From the NCBI GenBank assembly GCA_000715605.1, contig KL568576.1, positions 22,164 through 27,836 on the forward strand: a DNA stretch of 5,673 nt, read 5' to 3'. Below, one piece after another: positions 1-5,673 of the stretch; within the stretch, counting starts at the first letter, position 1; each line of letters begins with the position of its first letter. This DNA comes from Streptomyces speibonae (GTDB lineage: Bacteria; Actinomycetota; Actinomycetes; Streptomycetales; Streptomycetaceae). The notes under the pieces were generated by a model. It saw only the letters and a program-made list of their open reading frames with translations, had not been told where the DNA came from and made no database searches. A program made the position numbers and the translations under genes.

Positions 1-708
1 GGCACGCTCTCCGCCCCCGACATCGTGCGCAGGCTCCAGCTGCCGCGCACCACCGTCCACGAGCTGGTGACCACGCTCGCCGCCCGCAAGTACATCGTCC
101 CCGTGGCCGGCCAGCCCGGACGCTACCGGCTCGGCGTGCGCCCATACCAGCTCGGCGCCCGCTACGCCGAGCAACTCGACCTCGCCGCCGAGGGCCGGCA
201 GGTCGCCCGGTCCGTCGCCGAGACCTGCGACGAGACGGTGCACGTGGCGATCCTGGAGGACACCGACGTCATCTACATCGCCAAGGTCGACTCCACCCAC
301 GCGGTGCGGATGGTCTCGGCGGCCGGGCGCAGGCTGCCCGCGCACTGCACCTCCGTCGGCAAGATGCTGCTGGCCTCCCTTCCCGAGCAGGAACTCGGCG
401 CGCGCCTCCCCGACGGAGCGGAGCTGCCCGCGATGACCCCCAACAGCATCACCGACCCGGCCGTGCTGCGCGAGACGCTCGCGGAGATCCGGACCCGGGG
501 CGTCGCCGTGGAGAGCCGCGAGTCCAACCCGGACGTCTCCTGCGTCGCCGCGCCCGTGCGCGACCGCACGGGGCAGGTGGTCGCCGCGCTGTCCATCTCC
601 GTACCGATGAGTCGCTGGAGCGACGAACGCCTGGGCGAGCTGGAGCAGCTCGCCGTGAAGGGCGCCGCCGAACTGTCCGAACGCCTGGGTCACCGGAGTG
701 CCGCATGA
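1..708 (+). CDS. IclR-family transcriptional regulator (5' end cut by window edge)
   Basis: This is a DNA-binding regulator of the IclR family, which typically senses a small carboxylate, sugar acid or aromatic acid and controls a neighbouring catabolic operon. The reading frame is open from base 1, and 235 codons are visible. Family members are about 250-260 residues, so roughly 15-25 N-terminal residues lie outside the window. The GTG at 25 falls inside the helix-turn-helix and is not a believable start. Visible residues 1-33 form the winged HTH, with the recognition segment LPRTTVHELVTTLAAR. The rest is the GAF-like effector domain, with the family hallmarks LPAHCTSVGKMLLASLP and, near the C-terminus, CVAAPVRDRTGQVVAALSIS. 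The stop codon overlaps the start of the lactonase gene (ATGA, 705-708), so the two are co-transcribed and probably translationally coupled. The family assignment is firm. The ligand is not known from sequence, and a sugar acid or lactone is only inferred from the neighbour. Confidence 0.95.
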   Translation, partial: GTLSAPDIVRRLQLPRTTVHELVTTLAARKYIVPVAGQPGRYRLGVRPYQLGARYAEQLDLAAEGRQVARSVAETCDETVHVAILEDTDVIYIAKVDSTHAVRMVSAAGRRLPAHCTSVGKMLLASLPEQELGARLPDGAELPAMTPNSITDPAVLRETLAEIRTRGVAVESRESNPDVSCVAAPVRDRTGQVVAALSISVPMSRWSDERLGELEQLAVKGAAELSERLGHRSAA

Positions 709-1559
709 CGAACACGTACGAGGTCGCCGTCCGCGAGGAGGCCATCCTGGGGGAGGGCCCCACCTGGGACCCGGCCACGGGCCGGCTGCTGTGGATCGAC
801 ATCCTCGGCTCCCGCGTCCACACCTACGACCCCGCCACCGGCCGGCGCACCGTGCGCCGCACCGAGCAGCACGTGGGCGCCGCCAAACCCCGCGCGGGCG
901 GCGGTCTCGTCCTCAACCTGCGCGACGGCATCGGCCTGGTCGACCCCGACGACACCTTCCGCTGGCTGCACCACGAGCCCGTCCCCGGCCGCCGCGGCAA
1001 CGACGCCGCCGTCGCCCCCGACGGCAGCCTCTTCGCGGGCACCATGCGCTACGACGAGGCACCCTGCGGCGGCACCCTGTCCCGCGTCACCGGCGACGGC
1101 ACCGTCAAGGTCCTCCTCGACGACGTGGCCGTGAGCAACGGCACCGGCTGGAGCCCCGACGGGCGGCTGATGTACTACATCGACTCCCCGACCCGCCGCG
1201 TCGACGTCTTCGACGTCGGTCAGGCGGACGGCCGGATCAGCAACCGGCGCTCGTTCGCGGCGATCGAGGAGGGCGCGGGCTTCCCCGACGGGCTGTGCGT
1301 CGACGCGGAGGGCTGTGTGTGGGTCGCGCTGTGGGACGGGGGCGCGGTACGCCGGTACACGCCCTCCGGCACGCTGGACCGCGAGATCCGCCTGCCCGTA
1401 CCGCTGGTCACGGCCTGTGCGTTCGGCGGCCCCGACCTGACGGACCTCTACATCACCACGGCCCGGGTGGGCCTGACCGCCCCCCACCCCCTGGCGGGCT
1501 CCGTCCTGGTCGTCCCGGGAGCCGGCAAGGGCGTCGCCCAGCCCGCGTTCGCGGGCTGA
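705..1559 (+). CDS. SMP-30/gluconolactonase/LRE-family lactonase
   Basis: This is a metal-dependent six-bladed beta-propeller hydrolase of 284 aa, a normal length for the family, with no signal peptide and so probably cytoplasmic. Members open sugar lactones such as gluconolactone to the acid. All four metal ligands known from the human SMP30 structure can be matched: Glu17 in EGPTW, Asn99 in RRGNDAAVAPDGSLFAGTM, Asn145 in VSNGTGWSPDG and Asp195 in FPDGLCVDAEG. Arg97 matches the substrate-contacting Arg two residues before the second ligand. The usual NDG after that Arg reads NDA here. The ATG at 705 overlaps the IclR stop by 4 bp, and GGAG lies 6 nt upstream within the IclR gene, so translation is probably coupled. 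Pairing with an IclR regulator suggests sugar-acid or lactone catabolism, with the other enzymes lying upstream of the window. The true substrate (hexonolactone, pentonolactone or other) cannot be read from sequence. A complete, intact active site argues for a working enzyme. Confidence 0.94.
   Translation: MTNTYEVAVREEAILGEGPTWDPATGRLLWIDILGSRVHTYDPATGRRTVRRTEQHVGAAKPRAGGGLVLNLRDGIGLVDPDDTFRWLHHEPVPGRRGNDAAVAPDGSLFAGTMRYDEAPCGGTLSRVTGDGTVKVLLDDVAVSNGTGWSPDGRLMYYIDSPTRRVDVFDVGQADGRISNRRSFAAIEEGAGFPDGLCVDAEGCVWVALWDGGAVRRYTPSGTLDREIRLPVPLVTACAFGGPDLTDLYITTARVGLTAPHPLAGSVLVVPGAGKGVAQPAFAG
1539..1558. terminator. Perfect palindrome at the convergent junction, candidate bidirectional terminator
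   Basis: The arms CAGCCCGCG and CGCGGGCTG are perfect reverse complements separated by TT, giving an 8-bp stem with a GTTC tetraloop (or 9 bp with a 2-nt loop). The structure covers the last codons of the lactonase gene and the first two bases of its stop codon. Because it is symmetric, the same hairpin forms in the opposite transcript, where it lies 29-48 nt beyond the glycosyltransferase stop codon. No T-tract follows on either side, as is common for actinomycete terminators. The right arm could instead pair with GCCCGC at 1572-1577. The hairpin is seen directly; its terminator function is inferred from its strength and position. Confidence 0.6.
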
Positions 1560-1586
1560 GCGAGGGAAGCGGCCCGCCGTCGACCG

Positions 1587-2780
1587 CTACGTCATCAGCT
1601 GCTCGATGGCGTCGGCCGCCGCGGTGGCGCCACCGGCCGCGCGGCACGACTCGGCCATGTCCGCCAGGTTCGCCCTGATGTCCTCGTCCCGGTGCACGGC
1701 GAGCGCGGCCTCCCGCAGCGCCGGGGCGGTCCGCTCCTCCAGGGTGACGCCCAAACCGAGCTCCCGCAGCCGGCGCGCGTTGGCCTTCTGCTCCGGTGTC
1801 TCGGGCACGGCGACCGTGGGGACCCGGCGGTGCAGGGCCTCCATGGTGGAGTTCATGCCGGTCTGGGTCACGAACACGTCGGCGTGCTCGAGCACGTCGA
1901 GCTGGGGGAAGGAGGGGCGGATCTCGAAGTTCTCGGGCACGCGCCCGAGTTCGGCCGGATCGACGCCGTCCCCGACAGCCATCGCCACGTGCCGTCCGGT
2001 GTCGCCGAAGGCGTCGATGCAGAGGCGGAAGAACTCGGGGTTCTTGTTGAGGATGGTCCCGAGGGAGATGAACAACAGGGGTGTGTCCGCCGCCGGCGGT
2101 TTCCAGCTGCCCGAATCGGCACGGGTGTAGTCGGACGGTCCGACGAAGACGTAGCGGTCGTCGAAGGTGTCGCCGGCGTACTGGAACTCCCGGGGCACAC
2201 AGACGAGACAGAGCTCGTGGGGGACACGGGTGAGGACGGTGCCCAGGGTCCCGGTGACGCCGAGGGCCGAGGTGAACTCACGCACCCGGGCCTCCGCGGC
2301 GGCGGACGAAGCGGCCAGCCGCTCCGGGTCGGGAACGAACTCCTGCAGCGGTGTGTAGTGCTCGTTCGCCGCGTACGAAGGCCGTATCTGCACGGCGGGC
2401 ACACCGAGGAGCGCGGCAAGGGCCGCTCCGGCCAGGGAGTTGGCGAGGTAGCAGACCACGTCGGGCGGATCGGCGGCGAACGCCTCGCGCAGGAGCGGCA
2501 GTTCGCGCTCCGCGCTGGTGAGGAGAAGGTCGGTGATCATCGCCACCAGATCCGGGCCGGCCTCGCGCAGGGCACGCCGGCCCTTCTCGCCTCCCCTCGG
2601 CGGGCCGGTGCCCGGCAGGGGTAAGAAGCGTGCCCCGGCCCCCTGGACCAGGTCGGCCCAGGGGTCGGGGACGGCGTAGGTGACGCGGTGTCCCCTCCGG
2701 ACCAGTTCGGCCACCCAGGGCAGCGTCGGATTGAGGTGACTGGTGCCGGGGCGGCCGATGAAGGCGATGTGGCGTCGCAT
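1587..2780 (-). CDS. MGT-family (OleD/YjiC-like) GT-B glycosyltransferase
   Basis: This enzyme transfers a sugar from a nucleotide-sugar donor to a small hydrophobic acceptor (GT1/MGT family, like OleD and YjiC); it is soluble and 397 aa long. The N-terminal acceptor domain starts with strand RRHIAFIG and carries the catalytic-base His15 in SHLNP, followed by the family segment ELVRRGHRVTYAVPDPWADLV. The C-terminal donor domain has FISLGTILNKNPEFF, the FPQLDVLEHADVFVT strand-helix, a donor motif around 305-315, and PEQKANARRL (Glu330-Gln331) for sugar contacts. I chose the ATG at 2780 because it directly precedes beta-1 and has GGGAG 8 nt upstream; ATGs in the same frame at 2795 and 2885 would add a low-complexity leader. 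Two oddities stand out. Codon 53 is TTA, the only in-frame TTA seen in the window. Residues 306-308 read Gln-Thr-Gly instead of the usual His-Gly-Gly or His-Ala-Gly. The gene lies 157 bp after the FAD monooxygenase on the same strand. It could tailor a natural product or inactivate an antibiotic; the substrate is unknown. Confidence 0.93.
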   Translation of the reverse strand: MRRHIAFIGRPGTSHLNPTLPWVAELVRRGHRVTYAVPDPWADLVQGAGARFLPLPGTGPPRGGEKGRRALREAGPDLVAMITDLLLTSAERELPLLREAFAADPPDVVCYLANSLAGAALAALLGVPAVQIRPSYAANEHYTPLQEFVPDPERLAASSAAAEARVREFTSALGVTGTLGTVLTRVPHELCLVCVPREFQYAGDTFDDRYVFVGPSDYTRADSGSWKPPAADTPLLFISLGTILNKNPEFFRLCIDAFGDTGRHVAMAVGDGVDPAELGRVPENFEIRPSFPQLDVLEHADVFVTQTGMNSTMEALHRRVPTVAVPETPEQKANARRLRELGLGVTLEERTAPALREAALAVHRDEDIRANLADMAESCRAAGGATAAADAIEQLMT

Positions 2781-2936
2781 CCGGTGAGCTCCCATGCCGG
2801 TCGGGAAGGTGACGGGCGTACAGAGGGGCGGCGGCCGCGCAGGAACCCCCACGGCCACCTCTTTCGCCGCCGCCGCCGTCGTCATCGTCCGCGCCCCGCT
2901 CGCGCCCCGGCAACGGTCGTCCGGGCAGCCCCCGGG
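2781..2936. other. Gap between monooxygenase and glycosyltransferase genes
   Basis: This is the largest gap in the window, 156 bp. On the minus strand it remains open in the glycosyltransferase frame back past 2885. It contains a GCC-repeat-like low-complexity stretch (about 2866-2880) and a weak 5-bp hairpin (2921-2925 with 2931-2935) just beyond the monooxygenase stop, with no T-tract. A separate promoter for the glycosyltransferase could sit here. The best candidate I see is TTGCCG, an 18-bp spacer, then GACGAT, which is a poor match to the -10 consensus, so I do not call it. No gene is supported in this interval. Confidence 0.5.
2789..2793 (-). promoter_or_regulatory. Ribosome binding site of the glycosyltransferase
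   Basis: On the minus strand GGGAG lies 8 nt before the ATG at 2780. It decides the start: the in-frame ATG at 2795 overlaps this site, and the one at 2885 has no comparable purine-rich sequence at the right distance and would add 35 residues of Ala/Pro/Val-rich leader not expected in this family. Confidence 0.65.
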
Positions 2937-4343
2937 TCACACCCCCGAGCGATCCAGTGACCGCAGCAGTGCCCGTTCGCTCGTCGTCATCGGCGGCTCG
3001 GTGGACGGCGGCAGCGGGGACCCGGCGAGGGCCGCAAGGACCGCCCCGGGGCGGAACATCCGCGTCGGGGCCGCCCGCAGGCTCGTGACCTCCCAGATCA
3101 CCGAAGCCGCCGCGTACGACCCCGTCGCCGCCTTCATCATGCGACGCGAGTACGCCGACACCACCCGGTCGGCCACCGTCGGCGCGCCGCCCCGCACCCC
3201 CGGGTACATGACGTCCTGGCTGACGGCCACCGACCACGCGGCGTCCGCCGCCCGCGCCGTACCCCGCAGCACCCGCCGCGCCAGCCCCGGCGTGCCGAGG
3301 CCACCGGGCGAGCGGGCCAGCTCACGGCCGAGCACCCGCGCCCCGAACGCGGCCACCGACATCCCGTGCCCGTACGCCGGGTTGAACGTGGCCAGCGCGT
3401 CCCCCAGCACCACGAACCCCTCCGGCCAGCGCGGCAGCTTCTCCAGGTACCGCCGCACATTGCTGGTCGAGCGGCTCAGATGCACATCGCCCAGCGGCTC
3501 CGCCCCGGAGATCAGCCGCCCCACGATCGGGTCGGGCAGGTCCAGCGCGTACCGGAGGAACCCCTCCGGGTCGGCCGGCGGCTCGCCCCCGCGCGATCCG
3601 CCGCAGCTCACCAGCCAGCGGCCGCCCTCGATCGGCATGACCATCGCGCTCCGGCCCGGCCGGGAGACGTACGGATTGGCCTGCACCATCGTCAGCGGGA
3701 ACCGTTCCGCCCCCTCCGGCACCCGGTAGAGGCGCGAGGCGTTCACCAGCCCGGAGTCCACGGCCCGCTCCCGCACCCCGGTCAGCCCGAGCCCGCCCAG
3801 CCAGCTGACCACCCGGGTGCCGCGCCCGCTCGCGTCGACGACCAGGTCCGCCTCGAGATCCGTGTCCCCGCCGGGCGCCGCGACCCGCACCCCGCGCACC
3901 CGCCGGGCGGAACCGGTCAGACCGACCACGGCCGCCTTGCGGATCTCCACGGCTGCCTGCTCCCGCACGGTCTCCCGCAGCACCCAGTCCACCAGCGCGC
4001 GGCTGCACGTCAGCATGGCCGGGCCCGCGCGCCGCCAGCGGCGCAGCCAGCCGTCCGGGGTGAGGGCGAGCATGCCCGAGCTGAGCGGTATCTCGTGCGC
4101 CCCGGCGGCGAGCAGCCGCCCCCGCAGCCCCGCGGCCGGCAGCAGCTCCTCCATGGCGTCCAGACCGCCCGCCATGAGCAGATGCGCGTGCCGCCCCTGC
4201 GGCAGCCCCCGGCGGTGCTCGGGCCCCTCGGGCAGCTCGTCCCGGTCCAGCACGATCACCTCGTCCGCCCCAGCGGCGGACAGCACGGCCGCGGCCAGCA
4301 TGCCGGCGAGACCGGCACCGATGACGACAGCTCTACGCGACAT
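2937..4343 (-). CDS. LasC/MonCI-type FAD-dependent monooxygenase/epoxidase
   Basis: This is a flavin monooxygenase of the kind that includes the polyether epoxidases LasC and MonCI and many uncharacterised actinomycete hydroxylases; it probably inserts one oxygen into a hydrophobic substrate. At 468 aa it has the usual length. The dinucleotide-binding fold opens the protein with GAGLAG (9-14), ending at the acidic VIVLDRD (30-35). The subfamily marker LPQGRHAHLLMAGGLDAMEEL lies at 47-67. The DG-type motif is LVVDASGRGTR (167-177). The second FAD motif is FVVLGDALATFNPAYGHGMSVAA (310-332), with Asp315 contacting the flavin ribityl or phosphate region. The C-terminus has the family's DVMYPGVRGG and a Pro-rich tail. 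The ATG at 4343 has GAGGAG 4 nt upstream and overlaps the membrane-protein gene by 11 bp, so the two are coupled. All key motifs are intact. The substrate is unknown; geranylgeranyl-type lipids, polyketides or xenobiotics are all possible. A role in a polyether pathway is not supported by anything else visible. Confidence 0.93.
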   Translation of the reverse strand: MSRRAVVIGAGLAGMLAAAVLSAAGADEVIVLDRDELPEGPEHRRGLPQGRHAHLLMAGGLDAMEELLPAAGLRGRLLAAGAHEIPLSSGMLALTPDGWLRRWRRAGPAMLTCSRALVDWVLRETVREQAAVEIRKAAVVGLTGSARRVRGVRVAAPGGDTDLEADLVVDASGRGTRVVSWLGGLGLTGVRERAVDSGLVNASRLYRVPEGAERFPLTMVQANPYVSRPGRSAMVMPIEGGRWLVSCGGSRGGEPPADPEGFLRYALDLPDPIVGRLISGAEPLGDVHLSRSTSNVRRYLEKLPRWPEGFVVLGDALATFNPAYGHGMSVAAFGARVLGRELARSPGGLGTPGLARRVLRGTARAADAAWSVAVSQDVMYPGVRGGAPTVADRVVSAYSRRMMKAATGSYAAASVIWEVTSLRAAPTRMFRPGAVLAALAGSPLPPSTEPPMTTSERALLRSLDRSGV

Positions 4344-5532
4344 GGGGCTCCTCGGGTTCGGTCCTGGATCCGGTCAGGGAGGACGGCACGGCACCGTCGG
4401 AGGCGGCGCCCGCGCCGGGCTGCCCGCGCAGCGCCTCGGCCAGCTCCACCAGTCCGCCGGTGCCGGAGACCTCGGTGGCGTGCAGCCGGTAGCTGCCGCC
4501 CGTCTGGGGTGGTTCCTCGCGGGCGGCGGCCCGTCGCGCCGCGTCGGCGAGCATCGCCGCCTCCGCCGCGAGCCGCGACTCGTGGGGCGAGCGGCCCGCG
4601 CGCAGGGAGCGGTCCCGCACCCGCTCGCGGACCCGGTGGTCGAAGTACGGTGCCAGCGCCAGCAACGCGTCGTGGATCGACACCTCGCGCCACTGCAGCC
4701 GCGCCTGGGGCAGCTGCCACCAGTCAGTCGGCGGCTTGGGCGCGGTGGACGCCGACCTCACCAGGCACCACAGCGGGGCCAGCCGCCGATGGTCGCCCAG
4801 CGCCCGCCACTGGGCGACCGCGGACGGCAGCAGATACCCCGCCGAACACAGCAGCGCGGCCAGCGAGGCCATCGGCGGGGCGACCGTGGTGGACAGGAAG
4901 TCGAGGTCGTGGCCCGTCCAGCGCGCCACGATCGCCGTGTACTTGGCCGCCTGGAAGCCCAGCACGTCCAGCAGCGCGCCCACCAGGATCAGCCGCAGCC
5001 CGGTCCGCAGCGGACCGCCGACCTCGCGCCCCCACTTGACGCAGAGGGCGCACATCACCAGCATCGCCGCGCTGTGCCCCACCAGGTACAGCAGGATCAT
5101 CTCCCGCATGAACGGCGTGCTCGCGTAATAGGTGTCGAGGTCCGTCAGCCGCTCGGTGTCCGCCTCGGCGAGCACGAACAGCACGACGATCGCCACCACC
5201 AGCAGACCGTAGGCGGCGACGGTGCGCAGCACCCTGCGCCGCACCCGCGCCCGCGGACCGCCCCGCCAGTTGATCAGCAGCACCAGCACCGCGCAGCTGT
5301 ACGCGGAGAGCATGCCGTAGGTCAGCGGCGCCCCGAAGTTGGGGACGCCGGTCAGCTCGTTGACGGTGGACAGGGTGGCCGGGGCGGCGCACACGAAGAC
5401 CAGCGCCCCGAGCACGATGGCCACACAGGTGGAGACCAGCAGCGGGTTGCGCATGGCCCTGCGCGGGCGGCGCAGCAGCAGCGCGGAGGTCATTCCGAAG
5501 ACGAAGGCCGCCAGATAGACGACGAGGCTCAC
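4333..5532 (-). CDS. 7-TM membrane protein, MAB_1171c/DUF6545-type putative transporter
   Basis: This integral membrane protein of 399 aa belongs to a family of unknown function that databases name MAB_1171c putative transporter. Seven hydrophobic segments are visible at about 2-20, 30-50, 67-88, 103-123, 141-165, 176-200 and 214-237. A family-like segment, VNELTGVPNFGAPLTYG, lies between TM2 and TM3. After TM7 comes a soluble, helical domain (about 245-340) with RLAPLWCLVRSA, WREVSIHDALLALAPYFD and an Ala-rich helix, which I recognise as the DUF6545 pattern; a Gly/Ser/Glu-rich, probably disordered tail follows from about 368. The start is GTG at 5532, with AAGGGGG 5 nt upstream, and TM1 begins at residue 2. 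The gene ends inside the start of the monooxygenase gene (11-bp overlap), which suggests they work together. The 7-TM plus cytosolic domain layout would equally suit a sensor; no transport motif is seen, so transporter is only the family label. Confidence 0.85.
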   Translation of the reverse strand: MSLVVYLAAFVFGMTSALLLRRPRRAMRNPLLVSTCVAIVLGALVFVCAAPATLSTVNELTGVPNFGAPLTYGMLSAYSCAVLVLLINWRGGPRARVRRRVLRTVAAYGLLVVAIVVLFVLAEADTERLTDLDTYYASTPFMREMILLYLVGHSAAMLVMCALCVKWGREVGGPLRTGLRLILVGALLDVLGFQAAKYTAIVARWTGHDLDFLSTTVAPPMASLAALLCSAGYLLPSAVAQWRALGDHRRLAPLWCLVRSASTAPKPPTDWWQLPQARLQWREVSIHDALLALAPYFDHRVRERVRDRSLRAGRSPHESRLAAEAAMLADAARRAAAREEPPQTGGSYRLHATEVSGTGGLVELAEALRGQPGAGAASDGAVPSSLTGSRTEPEEPHVA

Positions 5533-5537
5533 GACGG

Positions 5538-5544
5538 CCCCCTT
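5538..5544 (-). promoter_or_regulatory. Ribosome binding site of the membrane protein
   Basis: AAGGGGG on the minus strand lies 5 nt before the GTG at 5532. It supports the GTG start, since the next ATG in frame (residue 14) would cut off most of TM1. Confidence 0.6.
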
Positions 5545-5563
5545 CTCACTTCCACACCCCGGT

Positions 5564-5673
5564 TCACACGGTCCCCGCCGTCGTCGTCCCGCTCGGCACG
5601 GCGGTGGCGGCGGGCACCGGGCCGGCGCCGGCCAGGGCGTCGGCGATCCGCGCCAGCACGGCGGGACCGGGCA
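5564..5673 (-). CDS. C-terminal end of an unidentified protein (runs off right edge)
   Basis: Reading the minus strand from the window edge gives an open frame of 35 full codons ending at TGA (5566-5564). The visible C-terminus contains PAVLARIADALAGAG followed by an Ala/Pro/Thr-rich tail. Nearly all third positions are G or C, as expected for a coding frame in this genome, and the stop lies 31 bp before the start of the membrane-protein gene, so it would be the preceding gene of the same operon. The visible part is too short to assign a family. A chance open frame cannot be excluded at this GC content. Confidence 0.5.
   Translation of the reverse strand, partial: PGPAVLARIADALAGAGPVPAATAVPSGTTTAGTV

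Noticed and set aside
698..1678. Plus-strand open frame of 326 codons over the lactonase gene
   Set aside because: It is Arg/Pro/His-rich, overlaps the lactonase in another frame, and runs into the opposite-strand glycosyltransferase.
2866..2892. GCC/GTC repeat-like stretch as a functional repeat
   Set aside because: It is short, imperfect and in keeping with the base composition. It has no second copy and no repeat-unit structure.
2885..2918. Possible promoter TTGCCG - 18 bp - GACGAT (minus strand) for the glycosyltransferase
   Set aside because: The -10 element keeps only the A at position 2 and T at position 6 of the consensus. With this GC content the match is too weak to call.
2920..2936. 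Hairpin after the monooxygenase stop codon as a terminator
   Set aside because: The stem is only 5 bp of CCGGG/CCCGG plus a wobble pair, with no T-tract. Such short GC hairpins occur by chance throughout this sequence, so separate transcription of the glycosyltransferase is not shown.
2278..3237. Minus-strand open frame of 319 codons spanning the gap and the ends of two genes
   Set aside because: It is low-complexity Gly/Arg/Pro sequence that is a frame-shifted reading of the monooxygenase and glycosyltransferase genes, and matches no family.
3366..5039. Long plus-strand open frame of 557 codons opposite the monooxygenase and membrane-protein genes
   Set aside because: It is rich in Arg, Pro and Ala with no recognisable domain, and lies antisense to two genes with clear family motifs. 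Such long shadow frames are usual at this GC content.
5126..5128. Second possible TTA codon, in the membrane-protein gene
   Set aside because: It is out of frame: the protein there reads Tyr-Tyr-Ala from TAT TAC GCG.

Overview
The window comes from a very GC-rich actinomycete, most likely Streptomyces or a close relative. Codon third positions are almost all G or C, gene families are typically streptomycete, genes are tightly packed with short overlaps, GTG is used as a start, and TTA leucine codons are absent except for one. It holds five well-supported protein genes, three complete ones plus a complete membrane protein gene and one gene cut by the left edge, and probably the tail of a sixth gene at the right edge. 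I see no RNA gene, insertion sequence, CRISPR array or attachment site.

Left part, plus strand (1-1559): an IclR-family transcription regulator, cut at its N-terminus by the window edge, overlaps by ATGA (4 bp) with an SMP-30/gluconolactonase/LRE-family lactonase. The pair looks like the end of a sugar-acid or lactone catabolic operon with its own regulator. It meets the next transcription unit tail to tail. Only 27 bp separate the two stop codons, and a perfect palindrome (1539-1558) over the lactonase stop codon is a good candidate for a bidirectional terminator.

Right part, minus strand (5673 down to 1587), in transcription order: the probable tail of an unidentified gene (5564-5673); a 7-TM membrane protein of the MAB_1171c/DUF6545 type (start GTG 5532); a LasC/MonCI-type FAD-dependent monooxygenase or epoxidase whose start overlaps the membrane gene by 11 bp; and, after a 157-bp gap, an MGT-family (OleD/YjiC-like) GT-B glycosyltransferase. 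Spacing suggests that the first three are one operon. The glycosyltransferase may be read with them or from its own promoter in the gap.

Oxidation followed by glycosylation, next to a membrane protein, suggests a small-molecule tailoring or detoxification module with no visible scaffold synthase. The two most notable sequence details are both in the glycosyltransferase. It carries the only in-frame TTA codon seen in the window (codon 53), which implies control through the bldA tRNA. It also has Gln-Thr-Gly where the family normally has His-Gly-Gly or His-Ala-Gly in the donor-binding motif.
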